A DNA stretch of 64,000 bases from Mesorhizobium sp. WSM4311 (GTDB lineage Bacteria; Pseudomonadota; Alphaproteobacteria; Rhizobiales; Rhizobiaceae). Every line of letters starts with the position of its first letter. The stretch's first letter is position 1. A program made the position numbers and the translations under genes. Positions 56,975 through 64,000 of the stretch are shown here, in pieces. Below the pieces are notes generated by a model that saw nothing but the letters and a program-made list of their open reading frames with translations, was not told the DNA's origin and did no database searches. Location of the stretch: positions 136,501-200,500 of the forward strand of contig NZ_NSFV01000006.1 in assembly GCF_002295115.1 (NCBI RefSeq). Reading direction: 5' to 3'.

Positions 56975-59707
56975 ATGCCGGACGACAGAAGCAACGAAAA
57001 CCGACCTTCCCCCGACGCGCTGCTCGAGCACGCCGAGCGGGAAGGACGCGGCCGCCTGCGGATATTCCTCGGCGCCGCGCCCGGTGTCGGCAAGACCTAC
57101 GAAATGCTGATGTCGGGCCGTGCCAGGCTGGCGGACGGCATCGATGTGGTGATCGGCGTCGTCGAGACGCATGGCCGCAGGGAAACCCAGACCCTGGTCG
57201 AGGGTTACGAAGTCATCCCCCGCCGCAAGATCGACTACAAGGGGCGCGTCCTCGACGAGATGGACATCGACGCCATCCTCGCCCGGCGCCCCGCATTGGT
57301 TCTGGTCGACGAGCTCGCCCACACCAACGCGCCCGGCAGCCGCCACCCCAAGCGTTATCTCGACGTCCAGGAGATCCTGGCGCGCGGCATCGACGTCTAC
57401 ACGACGCTCAACATCCAGCATGTCGAAAGCCTGAACGACGTCGTCGCGCAGATCACGCGGGTCAGGGTGCGCGAGACGGTTCCCGATTCCATCATCGACC
57501 AGGCCGACGATGTCGAAATCATCGACCTGACGCCCGACGACCTGATCAAGCGGCTGGAAGAGGGAAAGGTCTATTTCCCCAACACGGCGCAGCGCGCCAT
57601 CGAGAACTATTTTTCGTCGGGCAATCTGACGGCTTTGCGCGAACTGGCGCTGCGCCGCACCGCCCAGCGTGTCGACGAGCAGTTGCTCAATCACATGCAG
57701 TCGCACGCCATCCAGGGCCCATGGGCCGCGGGCGAGAGGGTGCTCGTCTGCGTCGACGCGCGTCCGGGCGGCGCGGCCCGCATCCGCTACGCACGCAGGC
57801 TGGCCGACCGGCTTCGCGCGCCGTGGACGGCGCTGCATGTCGATACGCCGCGCTCGGCCGGCATGTCCGAGGAAGACAAGGACCGGCTCGCCACGCTGAT
57901 GCGCCTTGCCGAGCAACTCGGCGCCGAGGTGACGACCATTCCCGGCCAGAACGTCGCGCAGGACATCGTGCGCCACGCGGCGGCCAACAATTTCACCCAT
58001 ATCGTGGTTGGCAGGCCGACCCGGTCGCGCTGGCGCGAACTGATCGAGGGCTCGCTCACCTATGATTTGATCCGCAACGCCGGCGACATCAGCGTCCACG
58101 TCATTTCGGGGACCGAGCGGGATGCCGAAGCGACCTCGAGAAGGGTCAAGGCAGCGGCCGAGCAGAAGCAATTCCAGATCTGGCCCTATCTGCTGGCCAC
58201 GACCTATGTTGCGGGTTCATTGGCCGTCAGCGCCGTCCTCGACCAGTTCCTGGACGTCCGCAATCTGGCGATCGTCTTCCTCCTGGCGGTGCTGACATCG
58301 GCGGTGGCCGGCGGCCTTTGGCCGGCGCTCTATGCGTGCTTCCTCAGTGCCCTTGCCTTCAACTATTTCTTCCTCGAGCCGCGCTACACACTGACGATCC
58401 GGGATCCCGAGAGCATCGTGGCGCTCGCCGTCTTCCTTGCCGTGGCGGTGATCGCCAGCAATCTCGCCGCGCGCATGCAGCGCCAGGCCGTCGCCGCCCG
58501 CTCGCGGGCACGGGCCACCGAGGACATCTACCTCTTCTCCAGGAAGCTCGCCGGCGCCGGCACACTCGACGACGTGCTGTGGGCCACCGCCTTCCAGATC
58601 GCCTCGATGCTGAAGCTGCGCGTGGTGTTGCTTCTGCCCGAAGACGGCACCATCACCGTCAAGGCAGGCTATCCGCCGGACGACACGCTGGCCGAAGCCG
58701 ACATCGCCGCAGCCCGCTGGGCCTGGGAACACAACCGCGCCGCCGGGCGCGGCGCCGACACGCTGCCTGGCGCCAAGCGTCTTTATCTGCCTTTGCGTAC
58801 CGGGCGCACCGCGATCGGTGTCGTCGGCCTCGACAATGACAAGCAGGGCCCGCTGCTGACGCCTGAGCAACAGCGCCTGCTCGATGCGCTGGCCGACCAG
58901 GCGGCGGTGGCGATCGAACGCGTCCAATTGGTCGCCGATGTCGACCGCGCCAAGCTCGCCGCCGAAGCCGACCGGCTACGCTCGGCCCTGCTGACCTCGA
59001 TTTCGCATGATCTGAAAACGCCGCTCTCGGCGATCATGGGAGCGGCGGGCACGCTCAAGGAATTCGCGCCGGATCTGCCCGAGCCGGACCGGGCGGAGCT
59101 CCTGTCGACGGTGATCGACGAATCGGAGCGGCTGAACCGCTTCATCGCCAATCTGCTCGACATGACCAAGATCGAATCCGGGGCCATGGAGCCGAACTAT
59201 GCCCTGCATTATGTCGGCGATATCGTCGGCACGGCGCTCAACCGCGCCCGCAAGATCACCAGCGAACACAAGATCGAGGTCGATATTCCGCCCGACCTGC
59301 CGATGCTGAAGCTCGATCCCGTGCTGTTCGAGCAGGTTCTGTTCAACCTTCTCGACAATGCGTCGAAATATTCGCCGTCCGGCTCGACGATCCGCGTGCA
59401 GGGATGGGCCGACAATGGATCCGTCATCGTGCAGATCATGGATGAGGGGCCGGGTATTCCGGGGCATGATTTGGAACGTGTGTTCGACACCTTTTACCGG
59501 GCGCGCAAGGGCGATCAGGTGCGCGCCGGCACCGGCCTTGGCCTGTCGATCTGCCGCGGCTTTGTCGAATCGATGGGCGGCACCATCTCGGCCGCCAACC
59601 GGACCGACCGCACAGGGGCTGCGTTCACCATCAGGATCCCGATGCCGGCGGAAGCACCCGATGCCGGCAATCGCGGCGAAGAGACCAGCGTGGATCGGCC
59701 TTCATGA
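56975..59707 (+). CDS. kdpD: KdpD sensor histidine kinase
   Basis: A 910-residue sensor. The N-terminal KdpD domain has Walker A GAAPGVGKT (residues 33-41) and a Walker B-like ALVLVDELAHTNAPGSRHPKR; a universal-stress-protein domain (about 250-370) follows, then four helices (about 400-495), a GAF domain, and a histidine kinase with SISHDLKTPLSAIMG (His near 678) and ATP lid GTGLGLSICRGFVESMGG. Senses potassium or turgor and phosphorylates KdpE. The start lies after the hairpin, and the stop overlaps kdpE by 4 bases. In some bacteria PtsN modulates KdpD; ptsN is in this window. Confidence 0.97.
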   Translation: MPDDRSNENRPSPDALLEHAEREGRGRLRIFLGAAPGVGKTYEMLMSGRARLADGIDVVIGVVETHGRRETQTLVEGYEVIPRRKIDYKGRVLDEMDIDAILARRPALVLVDELAHTNAPGSRHPKRYLDVQEILARGIDVYTTLNIQHVESLNDVVAQITRVRVRETVPDSIIDQADDVEIIDLTPDDLIKRLEEGKVYFPNTAQRAIENYFSSGNLTALRELALRRTAQRVDEQLLNHMQSHAIQGPWAAGERVLVCVDARPGGAARIRYARRLADRLRAPWTALHVDTPRSAGMSEEDKDRLATLMRLAEQLGAEVTTIPGQNVAQDIVRHAAANNFTHIVVGRPTRSRWRELIEGSLTYDLIRNAGDISVHVISGTERDAEATSRRVKAAAEQKQFQIWPYLLATTYVAGSLAVSAVLDQFLDVRNLAIVFLLAVLTSAVAGGLWPALYACFLSALAFNYFFLEPRYTLTIRDPESIVALAVFLAVAVIASNLAARMQRQAVAARSRARATEDIYLFSRKLAGAGTLDDVLWATAFQIASMLKLRVVLLLPEDGTITVKAGYPPDDTLAEADIAAARWAWEHNRAAGRGADTLPGAKRLYLPLRTGRTAIGVVGLDNDKQGPLLTPEQQRLLDALADQAAVAIERVQLVADVDRAKLAAEADRLRSALLTSISHDLKTPLSAIMGAAGTLKEFAPDLPEPDRAELLSTVIDESERLNRFIANLLDMTKIESGAMEPNYALHYVGDIVGTALNRARKITSEHKIEVDIPPDLPMLKLDPVLFEQVLFNLLDNASKYSPSGSTIRVQGWADNGSVIVQIMDEGPGIPGHDLERVFDTFYRARKGDQVRAGTGLGLSICRGFVESMGGTISAANRTDRTGAAFTIRIPMPAEAPDAGNRGEETSVDRPS

Positions 59708-60393
59708 CAAATTCGAATGTCAGGATACTGGTCGTCGATGACGAGCCGCCGATCCGCAAGCTGCTTCGGGTCGGCCTCGGCAGCCAGGGCTATGTCATCA
59801 GCGAGGCGCCGAACGCCAAGGTGGCGATCGAACTGATGGAACAAGAAAAGCCGGATCTGGTGCTGCTCGACCTCGGCCTGCCTGGCATGGGCGGTCATGA
59901 GCTCCTGCGCAAATGGCGTGACGAGGGCCTCGACATTCCCGTCGTCATCCTCTCCAGCCGCACCGACGAGGCCGGCATCGTCAATGCGCTCGAACTCGGC
60001 GCCGACGATTATGTCACCAAACCGTTCGGCATGAACGAACTGGTGGCGCGCATCCGCGTGGCGTTGCGGCACAAGTTCCAGCAACAGGGCGAGAAGCCTG
60101 TATTCCAAAGCGGCGACCTCAGCGTCGATCTGGTCAAGCGCATCGTCAAGGTCGAGGGCGAGGAGATAAAACTCTCGCCGAAGGAATACGACATATTGCG
60201 CATCCTGGTGCAGCATGCCGGCAAGATGCTGACCCACCATTTCATCCTGAAGCAGATCTGGGATGATTCGACCGACGTGCAGTATCTCCGGGTCTATGTC
60301 AGGCAGCTCCGGCAGAAGATCGAGAAGACCCCCGACCAGCCGCGCTACATCACCACCGAGACCGGTGTCGGCTATCGGCTGCGTGTCGATTGA
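59704..60393 (+). CDS. kdpE: KdpE response regulator
   Basis: A 229-residue OmpR/PhoB-type regulator. The receiver has the acidic pair VVDDEPPIRK, phospho-acceptor Asp56 in VLLDLGLPGMGG, Thr/Ser switch ILSSRTDE and Lys of YVTKPFGMNELVARIR. The C-terminal winged helix (LSPKEYDILRILVQHAGKMLTHHFILKQIWDDSTDVQYLRVYVRQLRQKIE) binds DNA. It is translated with kdpD through a 4-base overlap. Its expected target is the kdp promoter region upstream of 52111. Confidence 0.97.
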   Translation: MTNSNVRILVVDDEPPIRKLLRVGLGSQGYVISEAPNAKVAIELMEQEKPDLVLLDLGLPGMGGHELLRKWRDEGLDIPVVILSSRTDEAGIVNALELGADDYVTKPFGMNELVARIRVALRHKFQQQGEKPVFQSGDLSVDLVKRIVKVEGEEIKLSPKEYDILRILVQHAGKMLTHHFILKQIWDDSTDVQYLRVYVRQLRQKIEKTPDQPRYITTETGVGYRLRVD

Positions 60394-60416
60394 GACAGCT
60401 CGAATTGAAGTTCTAA

Positions 60417-60477
60417 CTTTTTGTTTTGACGCAATTCCGGGCGGGAAACCGTACACACTTTTCCTGGAATTGCTCCA
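60417..60477. repeat. Intergenic palindrome family A, copy 3
   Basis: On the minus strand GGAGCAATTCCAGGAAAAG opens the element, TGTGTACGGTTTCC follows, and CGGAATTGCGTCAAAACAAA closes it, very like copy 1 (17873-17931). It fills the gap between converging kdpE and the MFS gene. Confidence 0.85.
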
Positions 60478-60478
60478 G

Positions 60479-61915
60479 TCAGACGACGGCTTCCAACGGC
60501 CGAGTTGCGGCCACCGACGTCCGCAAGGCGGCGAGACAGCCGAGGATGCCAAGCGGGACGAAGGCAAGGAACAGCCAGCTCGCGACATTGGCCGCCGCGT
60601 CGTGGTTCAAGCCTTGCGAGAAGCCGCTGGCATTGGCGACGATGCCGGCAAGGGCGGCCCCCACGGCGTAGCCGATGCGCTGCATGGTCGGCACCGCGGC
60701 CGAGGCGATGGTCTGCTCGTCGTCCGGGGCGGAGGCGACGATGACGCGGGTCAGGAACGGCCAGGCAATGCCGAAGCCGCCGCCCTGCAGCAAGGCGCAG
60801 ACCAGGATCAGCGGGATCGAGCCCAGGGGTATCGTATAGGCAAAGCCGGCGATGCCCGCCGCGATCATCAGCGCGCCGGTAACAATGATCAGCCGTTCAC
60901 GCTGCGGCGGCGCGTTGGCGACGAGGATCGACAGGATCGACCAGGCGATCGATTCGGCGGCGATGATGTAGCCGGTGGTCAGCAGCGGGATGTCGTGCAG
61001 GCTGGTCAAAAGCAGCGGCCCGTAGACGCCGAAGGAGCAGGTCGCGACGGAAAAGGCGGCGACCATGGTCATGCCGGCACCGACCGGAGTGCGCCACGAA
61101 AACAGCCGCGCCGGGAACAGCCGCGAGCGCGGCTTCAGCGCGTCGATGGTGAAGAACAGCGCGAGCCCGGCGAGGCCCAGCACGATCAGCAGAGAGGAAC
61201 GCAGCAGGGCGATGTCGATGCCGGCCGAGGCGATCAGCACCACGGCGACAGCCAGGCAGGCAAGGGCGGCGAAGGGGAAGGGCGGGGTCTTGCCGGCGCT
61301 CGTGCTGGGTTTCTTCGCCTCCGGCGTGTTGAGCACGAGGAAGCTTGCCAACGCCATGGCGGTACCGCCGAGGGTGAAGACGCCGAAGGCCCAGCGCCAC
61401 GACAGGAATTCGGTCATGATAGCGCCCAGCAACGGGCCGCTGAACGCCGCGACGCCCCAGATCGCCGACATGATGCCGAAGAGCTGCGGCCAGATGGTGC
61501 GCGAAAACAGCCGCTCGACCGAGACGAAGGCGAGCGATACCAGCGCGCCGCCGCCCAGCCCCTCGATCAGCCGGCCGGCCAGGAACAACTGCATGGAAGG
61601 CGAGGTGGCGCAGATCAGCGCGCCGGCGGCGTAGAGCAGGGCCGCGACCACCATATTGGTGCGCAGCGCCACGTAGCTCACCAGTCGCCCGGCGGCGGCA
61701 CCGGCGACGATGGCGCCGAGCTCGTAGATCGCCAATGACCAGCCGACGAGCTGCACCCCGGCCAGTTCGCCGACCATCGCCGGCATGACGGTTGCCACCA
61801 TCGTCTCGTTGGTGGCGTGCAGCAGGATGCCGAGGCTGATGAAGCAGAAGCGCGCCAGGTCGCCGCTCGCCCACAATGCGCGCCAGTCGACCCTGTTTGT
61901 GCTGATTTCAGTCAT
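60479..61915 (-). CDS. MFS transporter (drug efflux-like)
   Basis: A 478-residue protein with about fourteen hydrophobic segments, of the EmrB/QacA-like (DHA2) or a close MFS family. Motif A-like regions are GRLVSYVALRTNM and FLAGRLIEGLGGGALVSLAFVSVERLF, and motif C-like GIMSAIWGVAAFSGPLLGAIMTEFLSWRWAFGVF is clear. Likely a proton-coupled efflux pump of unknown substrate. ATG at 61915 gives MTEISTNRVDWRALW; an ATG at 61936 is an alternative. It converges with kdpE, separated by a palindromic repeat. Confidence 0.88.
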   Translation of the reverse strand: MTEISTNRVDWRALWASGDLARFCFISLGILLHATNETMVATVMPAMVGELAGVQLVGWSLAIYELGAIVAGAAAGRLVSYVALRTNMVVAALLYAAGALICATSPSMQLFLAGRLIEGLGGGALVSLAFVSVERLFSRTIWPQLFGIMSAIWGVAAFSGPLLGAIMTEFLSWRWAFGVFTLGGTAMALASFLVLNTPEAKKPSTSAGKTPPFPFAALACLAVAVVLIASAGIDIALLRSSLLIVLGLAGLALFFTIDALKPRSRLFPARLFSWRTPVGAGMTMVAAFSVATCSFGVYGPLLLTSLHDIPLLTTGYIIAAESIAWSILSILVANAPPQRERLIIVTGALMIAAGIAGFAYTIPLGSIPLILVCALLQGGGFGIAWPFLTRVIVASAPDDEQTIASAAVPTMQRIGYAVGAALAGIVANASGFSQGLNHDAAANVASWLFLAFVPLGILGCLAALRTSVAATRPLEAVV

Positions 61916-62058
61916 GTCCACCCCATGCTTTTGCATATCGCGATGCCGGCGCACGGCACCAGAAGCCAGCAAGGCTTTCCGGCAGGACCATGCGCGGCAA
62001 CAGCGCCGGATAGCGTGCCCATCGGGGTGCCGGTCCGGTCGGACTGGGCTTGTAGAAC

Positions 62059-62074
62059 CTCAACCGCGGTTGAG
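62059..62074. repeat. Perfect 16-bp palindrome between MFS and DUF992 genes
   Basis: CTCAACCG-CGGTTGAG is a perfect palindrome. It is followed on the plus strand by TTGAGCTCAAGCGG and a run of six T. AACCGC (62062 region) and GCGGTT before the T-run could fold as a plus-strand terminator, though no plus-strand gene ends here. It may be an operator of the divergent MFS promoter region, or the end of the DUF992 transcript. Confidence 0.5.
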
Positions 62075-62097
62075 CTCAAGCGGTTTTTTCAAGGAGG

Positions 62098-62583
62098 TCA
62101 GTTCTCGGTGCTGCGCAGCTGGAACTGGCTGACGCCGATGGCGAGATTGATGCCGGTCTGCGTCTGCAGGCTGAGCGGCTGGAGGGTGAAGGCCTGCGAG
62201 GAGCCGCCGGCCAGGAGATTGGCGCCGGCGCCGACGGCGGCCGTCACCTCGGCGCTGGCGCCGATATAGTCGCCCGCCAGCGCACCCGGCGCGTAGATGT
62301 TCTTCAGCGGCGTCAGCACCAGCCAGCGCATCACCGACTGTTTTGTCGTGCCGATGTCGAGGCCGTATTTGTTGACCGCGCCAAAATAGGCCTCCGGCGC
62401 GAAGCTCTTGTCGGTCGGCGTGAAGGTGCAGCTCAGATCCTTGGTCGAGCCGAAGATGAAGCCGGTGCCCCCGCCAATGGCGCATTCAAGGGTACCAAGT
62501 TCGATGCCTCGGTCCTGCGCCTGCGCCTGTGTCGCGCCGAGCACGAGTGCGATCGCGGCAGCGGCGATGGCTGTCTTCGGCAT
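62098..62583 (-). CDS. DUF992 domain secreted protein (copy 1)
   Basis: A 161-residue exported protein, signal peptide MPKTAIAAAAIALVLGATQAQA-Q. The mature part is a DUF992 domain: GIELGTLECAIGGGTGFIFGSTKDLSCTFTP, DKSFAPEAYFGAVNKYGLDIGTTKQSVMRWLVLTP and LAGDYIGASAEVTAAVGAGANLLAGG. Two Cys (LEC and LSC) are conserved. Function is unknown; the family is common in the envelope proteome of alphaproteobacteria. GGGGGA precedes the ATG. The neighbouring gene (62671-63147) is a paralogue. Confidence 0.88.
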   Translation of the reverse strand: MPKTAIAAAAIALVLGATQAQAQDRGIELGTLECAIGGGTGFIFGSTKDLSCTFTPTDKSFAPEAYFGAVNKYGLDIGTTKQSVMRWLVLTPLKNIYAPGALAGDYIGASAEVTAAVGAGANLLAGGSSQAFTLQPLSLQTQTGINLAIGVSQFQLRSTEN

Positions 62584-62670
62584 ATCGTTCCCCCTCAAAA
62601 TCAAACGGCGCGGAACCATCCTATATGGTTCCGCGCCGTAAGGTAGAGAGGAGCGCAAGGCTCCGTTCGA

Positions 62671-63147
62671 TCACTTCAGCGAATGAATCAGCTGAAGCGA
62701 GGTCACGGCCACGGCGAGATTGACGCCGGTCTGCGCCTGGACGCTGAGCGGCTCCAGCATGAAGGCGCCGTCGAAGCCGCCGACCAGCAGGTTGGCGCCG
62801 CCGCCGGTGACGACGCTCGCCTCGGCATTGACGCCATAATAGCTGCCGGCAAGGTCGCCCGCGTCGCGGTCGCGGGTCGCGGCAAGAACCGCCCAGACGA
62901 GCTGGCCCTGATGTGTCTGGCCGAGATCGACACCGATCTTGGAGATGACGCCGGTGTAGATCTCCGACGGGCCGTGGTGGTAGGGACGGAAGACGCAGGA
63001 CACGCCCTTGTTGGAGGCGACGATATAGGCGGTGCCGCCGTCGATGGTGCAGTCGAGAGTGCCGAGCTGCAGCTTTCCGGCGCTGGCCGGAGCGGCAGCG
63101 AACACGGTCGTTGCAAGGGCAGCGGCGCTGACGAGTTTCTTGATCAT
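62671..63147 (-). CDS. DUF992 domain secreted protein (copy 2)
   Basis: A 158-residue exported protein, signal peptide MIKKLVSAAALATTVFAAAPASA-G. Mature KLQLGTLDCTIDGGTAYIVASNKGVSCVFRP, EIYTGVISKIGVDLGQTHQGQLVWAVLAAT and LAGSYYGVNAEASVVTGGGANLLVGG align throughout with copy 1, with the same two Cys and the same ending pattern (LEPLSVQAQTGVNLAVAVTSLQL versus LQPLSLQTQTGINLAIGVSQFQL). The two genes are tandem, 87 bases apart, and probably arose by duplication. Function is unknown. Confidence 0.88.
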   Translation of the reverse strand: MIKKLVSAAALATTVFAAAPASAGKLQLGTLDCTIDGGTAYIVASNKGVSCVFRPYHHGPSEIYTGVISKIGVDLGQTHQGQLVWAVLAATRDRDAGDLAGSYYGVNAEASVVTGGGANLLVGGFDGAFMLEPLSVQAQTGVNLAVAVTSLQLIHSLK

Positions 63148-63294
63148 GGGAGGGTCCTTTCGCAAATCGCTTGGAATAACGGCTCGAGTGACCAGACCGT
63201 TCCGCTGAAAACTTGGCGCGAACAAGGCAAGGGTCAACGGCTTGGTGCGGGGGTTAACGCGCGGTTGCCGGATGGGCGGCGATCTGCAACGCCG

Positions 63295-63313
63295 CGTGTC
63301 CTTTCGGACACGC
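63295..63313. terminator. Hairpin downstream of the TPR gene
   Basis: CGTGTCC (63295-63301) and GGACACG (63307-63313) form a 7-bp stem with a 5-base loop, 42 bases past the TPR gene stop on the minus strand. Likely terminator; no strong T-run. Confidence 0.55.
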
Positions 63314-63355
63314 CGACGTCGCCATAATGCTTAGCCGGCTCTGCTAACGACGATA

Positions 63356-64000
63356 TTAGCTGACGCGGGCGAGGCCGTCCTTGGCCGGCTGGTAATTGGG
63401 GTTGAGGCGCACGGCTTCCTTATAGGATTTCGCCGCCTTCGCCTTGTCGCCGCGCCGCTCGTAGATGAGCGCCTGATTGGCCCAGGCCTCGGCGTTCTTG
63501 CCGTCGAGCTTGATGGCCATGTTGAAGTCGGAGAAGGCGTTGTCCTCGTCGCCCGTCGCCAGATAGGAGAGGCCACGGCCGTTGTAGGGCTCGGCGGCAT
63601 CCGGCGCCAGCGAGATGGCGGTCGAGAAATCCTCGATGGCGAATTTGTGCTGGCCCTGGCTTTGATAGATCAGGCCGCGATTGTGGTAGGCGCGGGCGTC
63701 CGTCGTGTCGAGCTGGATCGCCTTCTGGAAGTCGTTGAAGGCGTCCTGGGTGCGGCCCGCCTTGCGGTAGAGATTGCCGCGGCCGATATAGGCGGCGTCA
63801 TAATTGCCGTTGATCTGGATCGACTTGTTGTAGTCGTCGAGCGCGGCCGCCTGATTGCCGAGGAAGCGCTGGATGAGCGCGCGGTTGGAATAGGCCTGGT
63901 AGAAATTCGGATTGAGCTGGATGGCCTGGTTGAAGTCCTTGAGCGCCGCCTGATACTGGCCGCCGCGGCCATAGGCCGAGCCGCGCACATTGTAGCCTTC
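63356..64000 (-). CDS. Tetratricopeptide repeat protein, 5' end outside window
   Basis: 214 residues are visible, open at base 64000, made of about six TPR units: GQYQAALKDFNQAIQLNPNFYQAY, GNQAAALDDYNKSIQINGNYDAAY, GRTQDAFNDFQKAIQLDTTDARAY, then GQHKFAIEDFSTAISLAPDAAEPY, GDEDNAFSDFNMAIKLDGKNAEAW and GDKAKAAKSYKEAVRLNPNYQPA. TPRs are protein-protein docking helices. The missing N-terminus probably holds a signal peptide and further repeats; envelope location is an inference. The repeats follow each other without gap to the stop codon. Confidence 0.9.
   Translation of the reverse strand, partial: EGYNVRGSAYGRGGQYQAALKDFNQAIQLNPNFYQAYSNRALIQRFLGNQAAALDDYNKSIQINGNYDAAYIGRGNLYRKAGRTQDAFNDFQKAIQLDTTDARAYHNRGLIYQSQGQHKFAIEDFSTAISLAPDAAEPYNGRGLSYLATGDEDNAFSDFNMAIKLDGKNAEAWANQALIYERRGDKAKAAKSYKEAVRLNPNYQPAKDGLARVS

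Overview
This is a chromosomal window from a high-GC alphaproteobacterium of the order Hyphomicrobiales (Rhizobiales). Mesorhizobium or a close relative in the Phyllobacteriaceae is most likely. The grounds are the order lptC-lptA-lptB-rpoN-hpf-ptsN, a heat-controlled hsp20-DUF1150 pair, an IalB-family protein, tandem DUF992 proteins, DUF982 and DUF6894 small proteins, and dispersed intergenic palindromes of the kind seen in Mesorhizobium genomes. The genus is inferred from family-level likeness, not from a search.

Layout, left to right. 1-2509 (minus strand): an ornithine cyclodeaminase-like gene cut by the window edge, a LapA-domain protein, ihfB and sppA. 2798-8131 (plus): lipopolysaccharide export genes lptCAB, then sigma-54 (rpoN), the ribosome hibernation factor and ptsN. 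8203-9047: hsp20 with DUF1150, preceded by a sigma-32-type promoter and what looks like a ROSE RNA thermometer. 9207-13708: nucleoside hydrolase, a LysE-type exporter, and a ribokinase-amidase operon. 13915-15744: a compact four-gene operon of secreted proteins (two related fibre-like subunits, a one-domain PapD-like chaperone, and an unknown) with no usher. This is the best candidate in the window for an undescribed system. 15964-24089: an HTH-MGMT DNA repair protein, a methyltransferase, endonuclease III, a tripartite tricarboxylate transporter (tctABC) and small genes. 24113-31604: a GGDEF-EAL protein, a head-to-head pair of gene remnants (IclR regulator and citryl-CoA lyase), a Nudix protein, an IalB protein, and CoaBC carrying an N-terminal FitA-like ribbon-helix-helix domain. 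31695-34113: ubiB and ubiE.

34248-44918 is a nucleoside salvage region. It holds adenosine deaminase, uracil phosphoribosyltransferase, and one long minus-strand operon: ABC ATPase, two permeases, cdd, punA and deoA. A BMP-type binding protein lies just beyond two plus-strand genes. Imported nucleosides would be deaminated and split to bases and (deoxy)ribose-1-phosphate; the bases could be reused through upp. The nucleoside hydrolase and ribokinase further left offer a second, hydrolytic route to ribose-5-phosphate.

46679-47803 has a tRNA-Ser gene followed by lower-GC sequence, a small membrane protein and gene debris, as expected of an old integration site. Next come an acyltransferase, several small rhizobial proteins, a Crp/Fnr regulator and a DUF892 protein. 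52111-60393 is a complete kdp high-affinity potassium system (kdpF, A, B, C, D, E) with two extra small membrane-protein genes, one of them translationally wedged between kdpA and kdpB. The window ends with an MFS transporter, two DUF992 paralogues and a TPR protein cut by the edge. No CRISPR array, insertion sequence, prophage or rRNA was seen.
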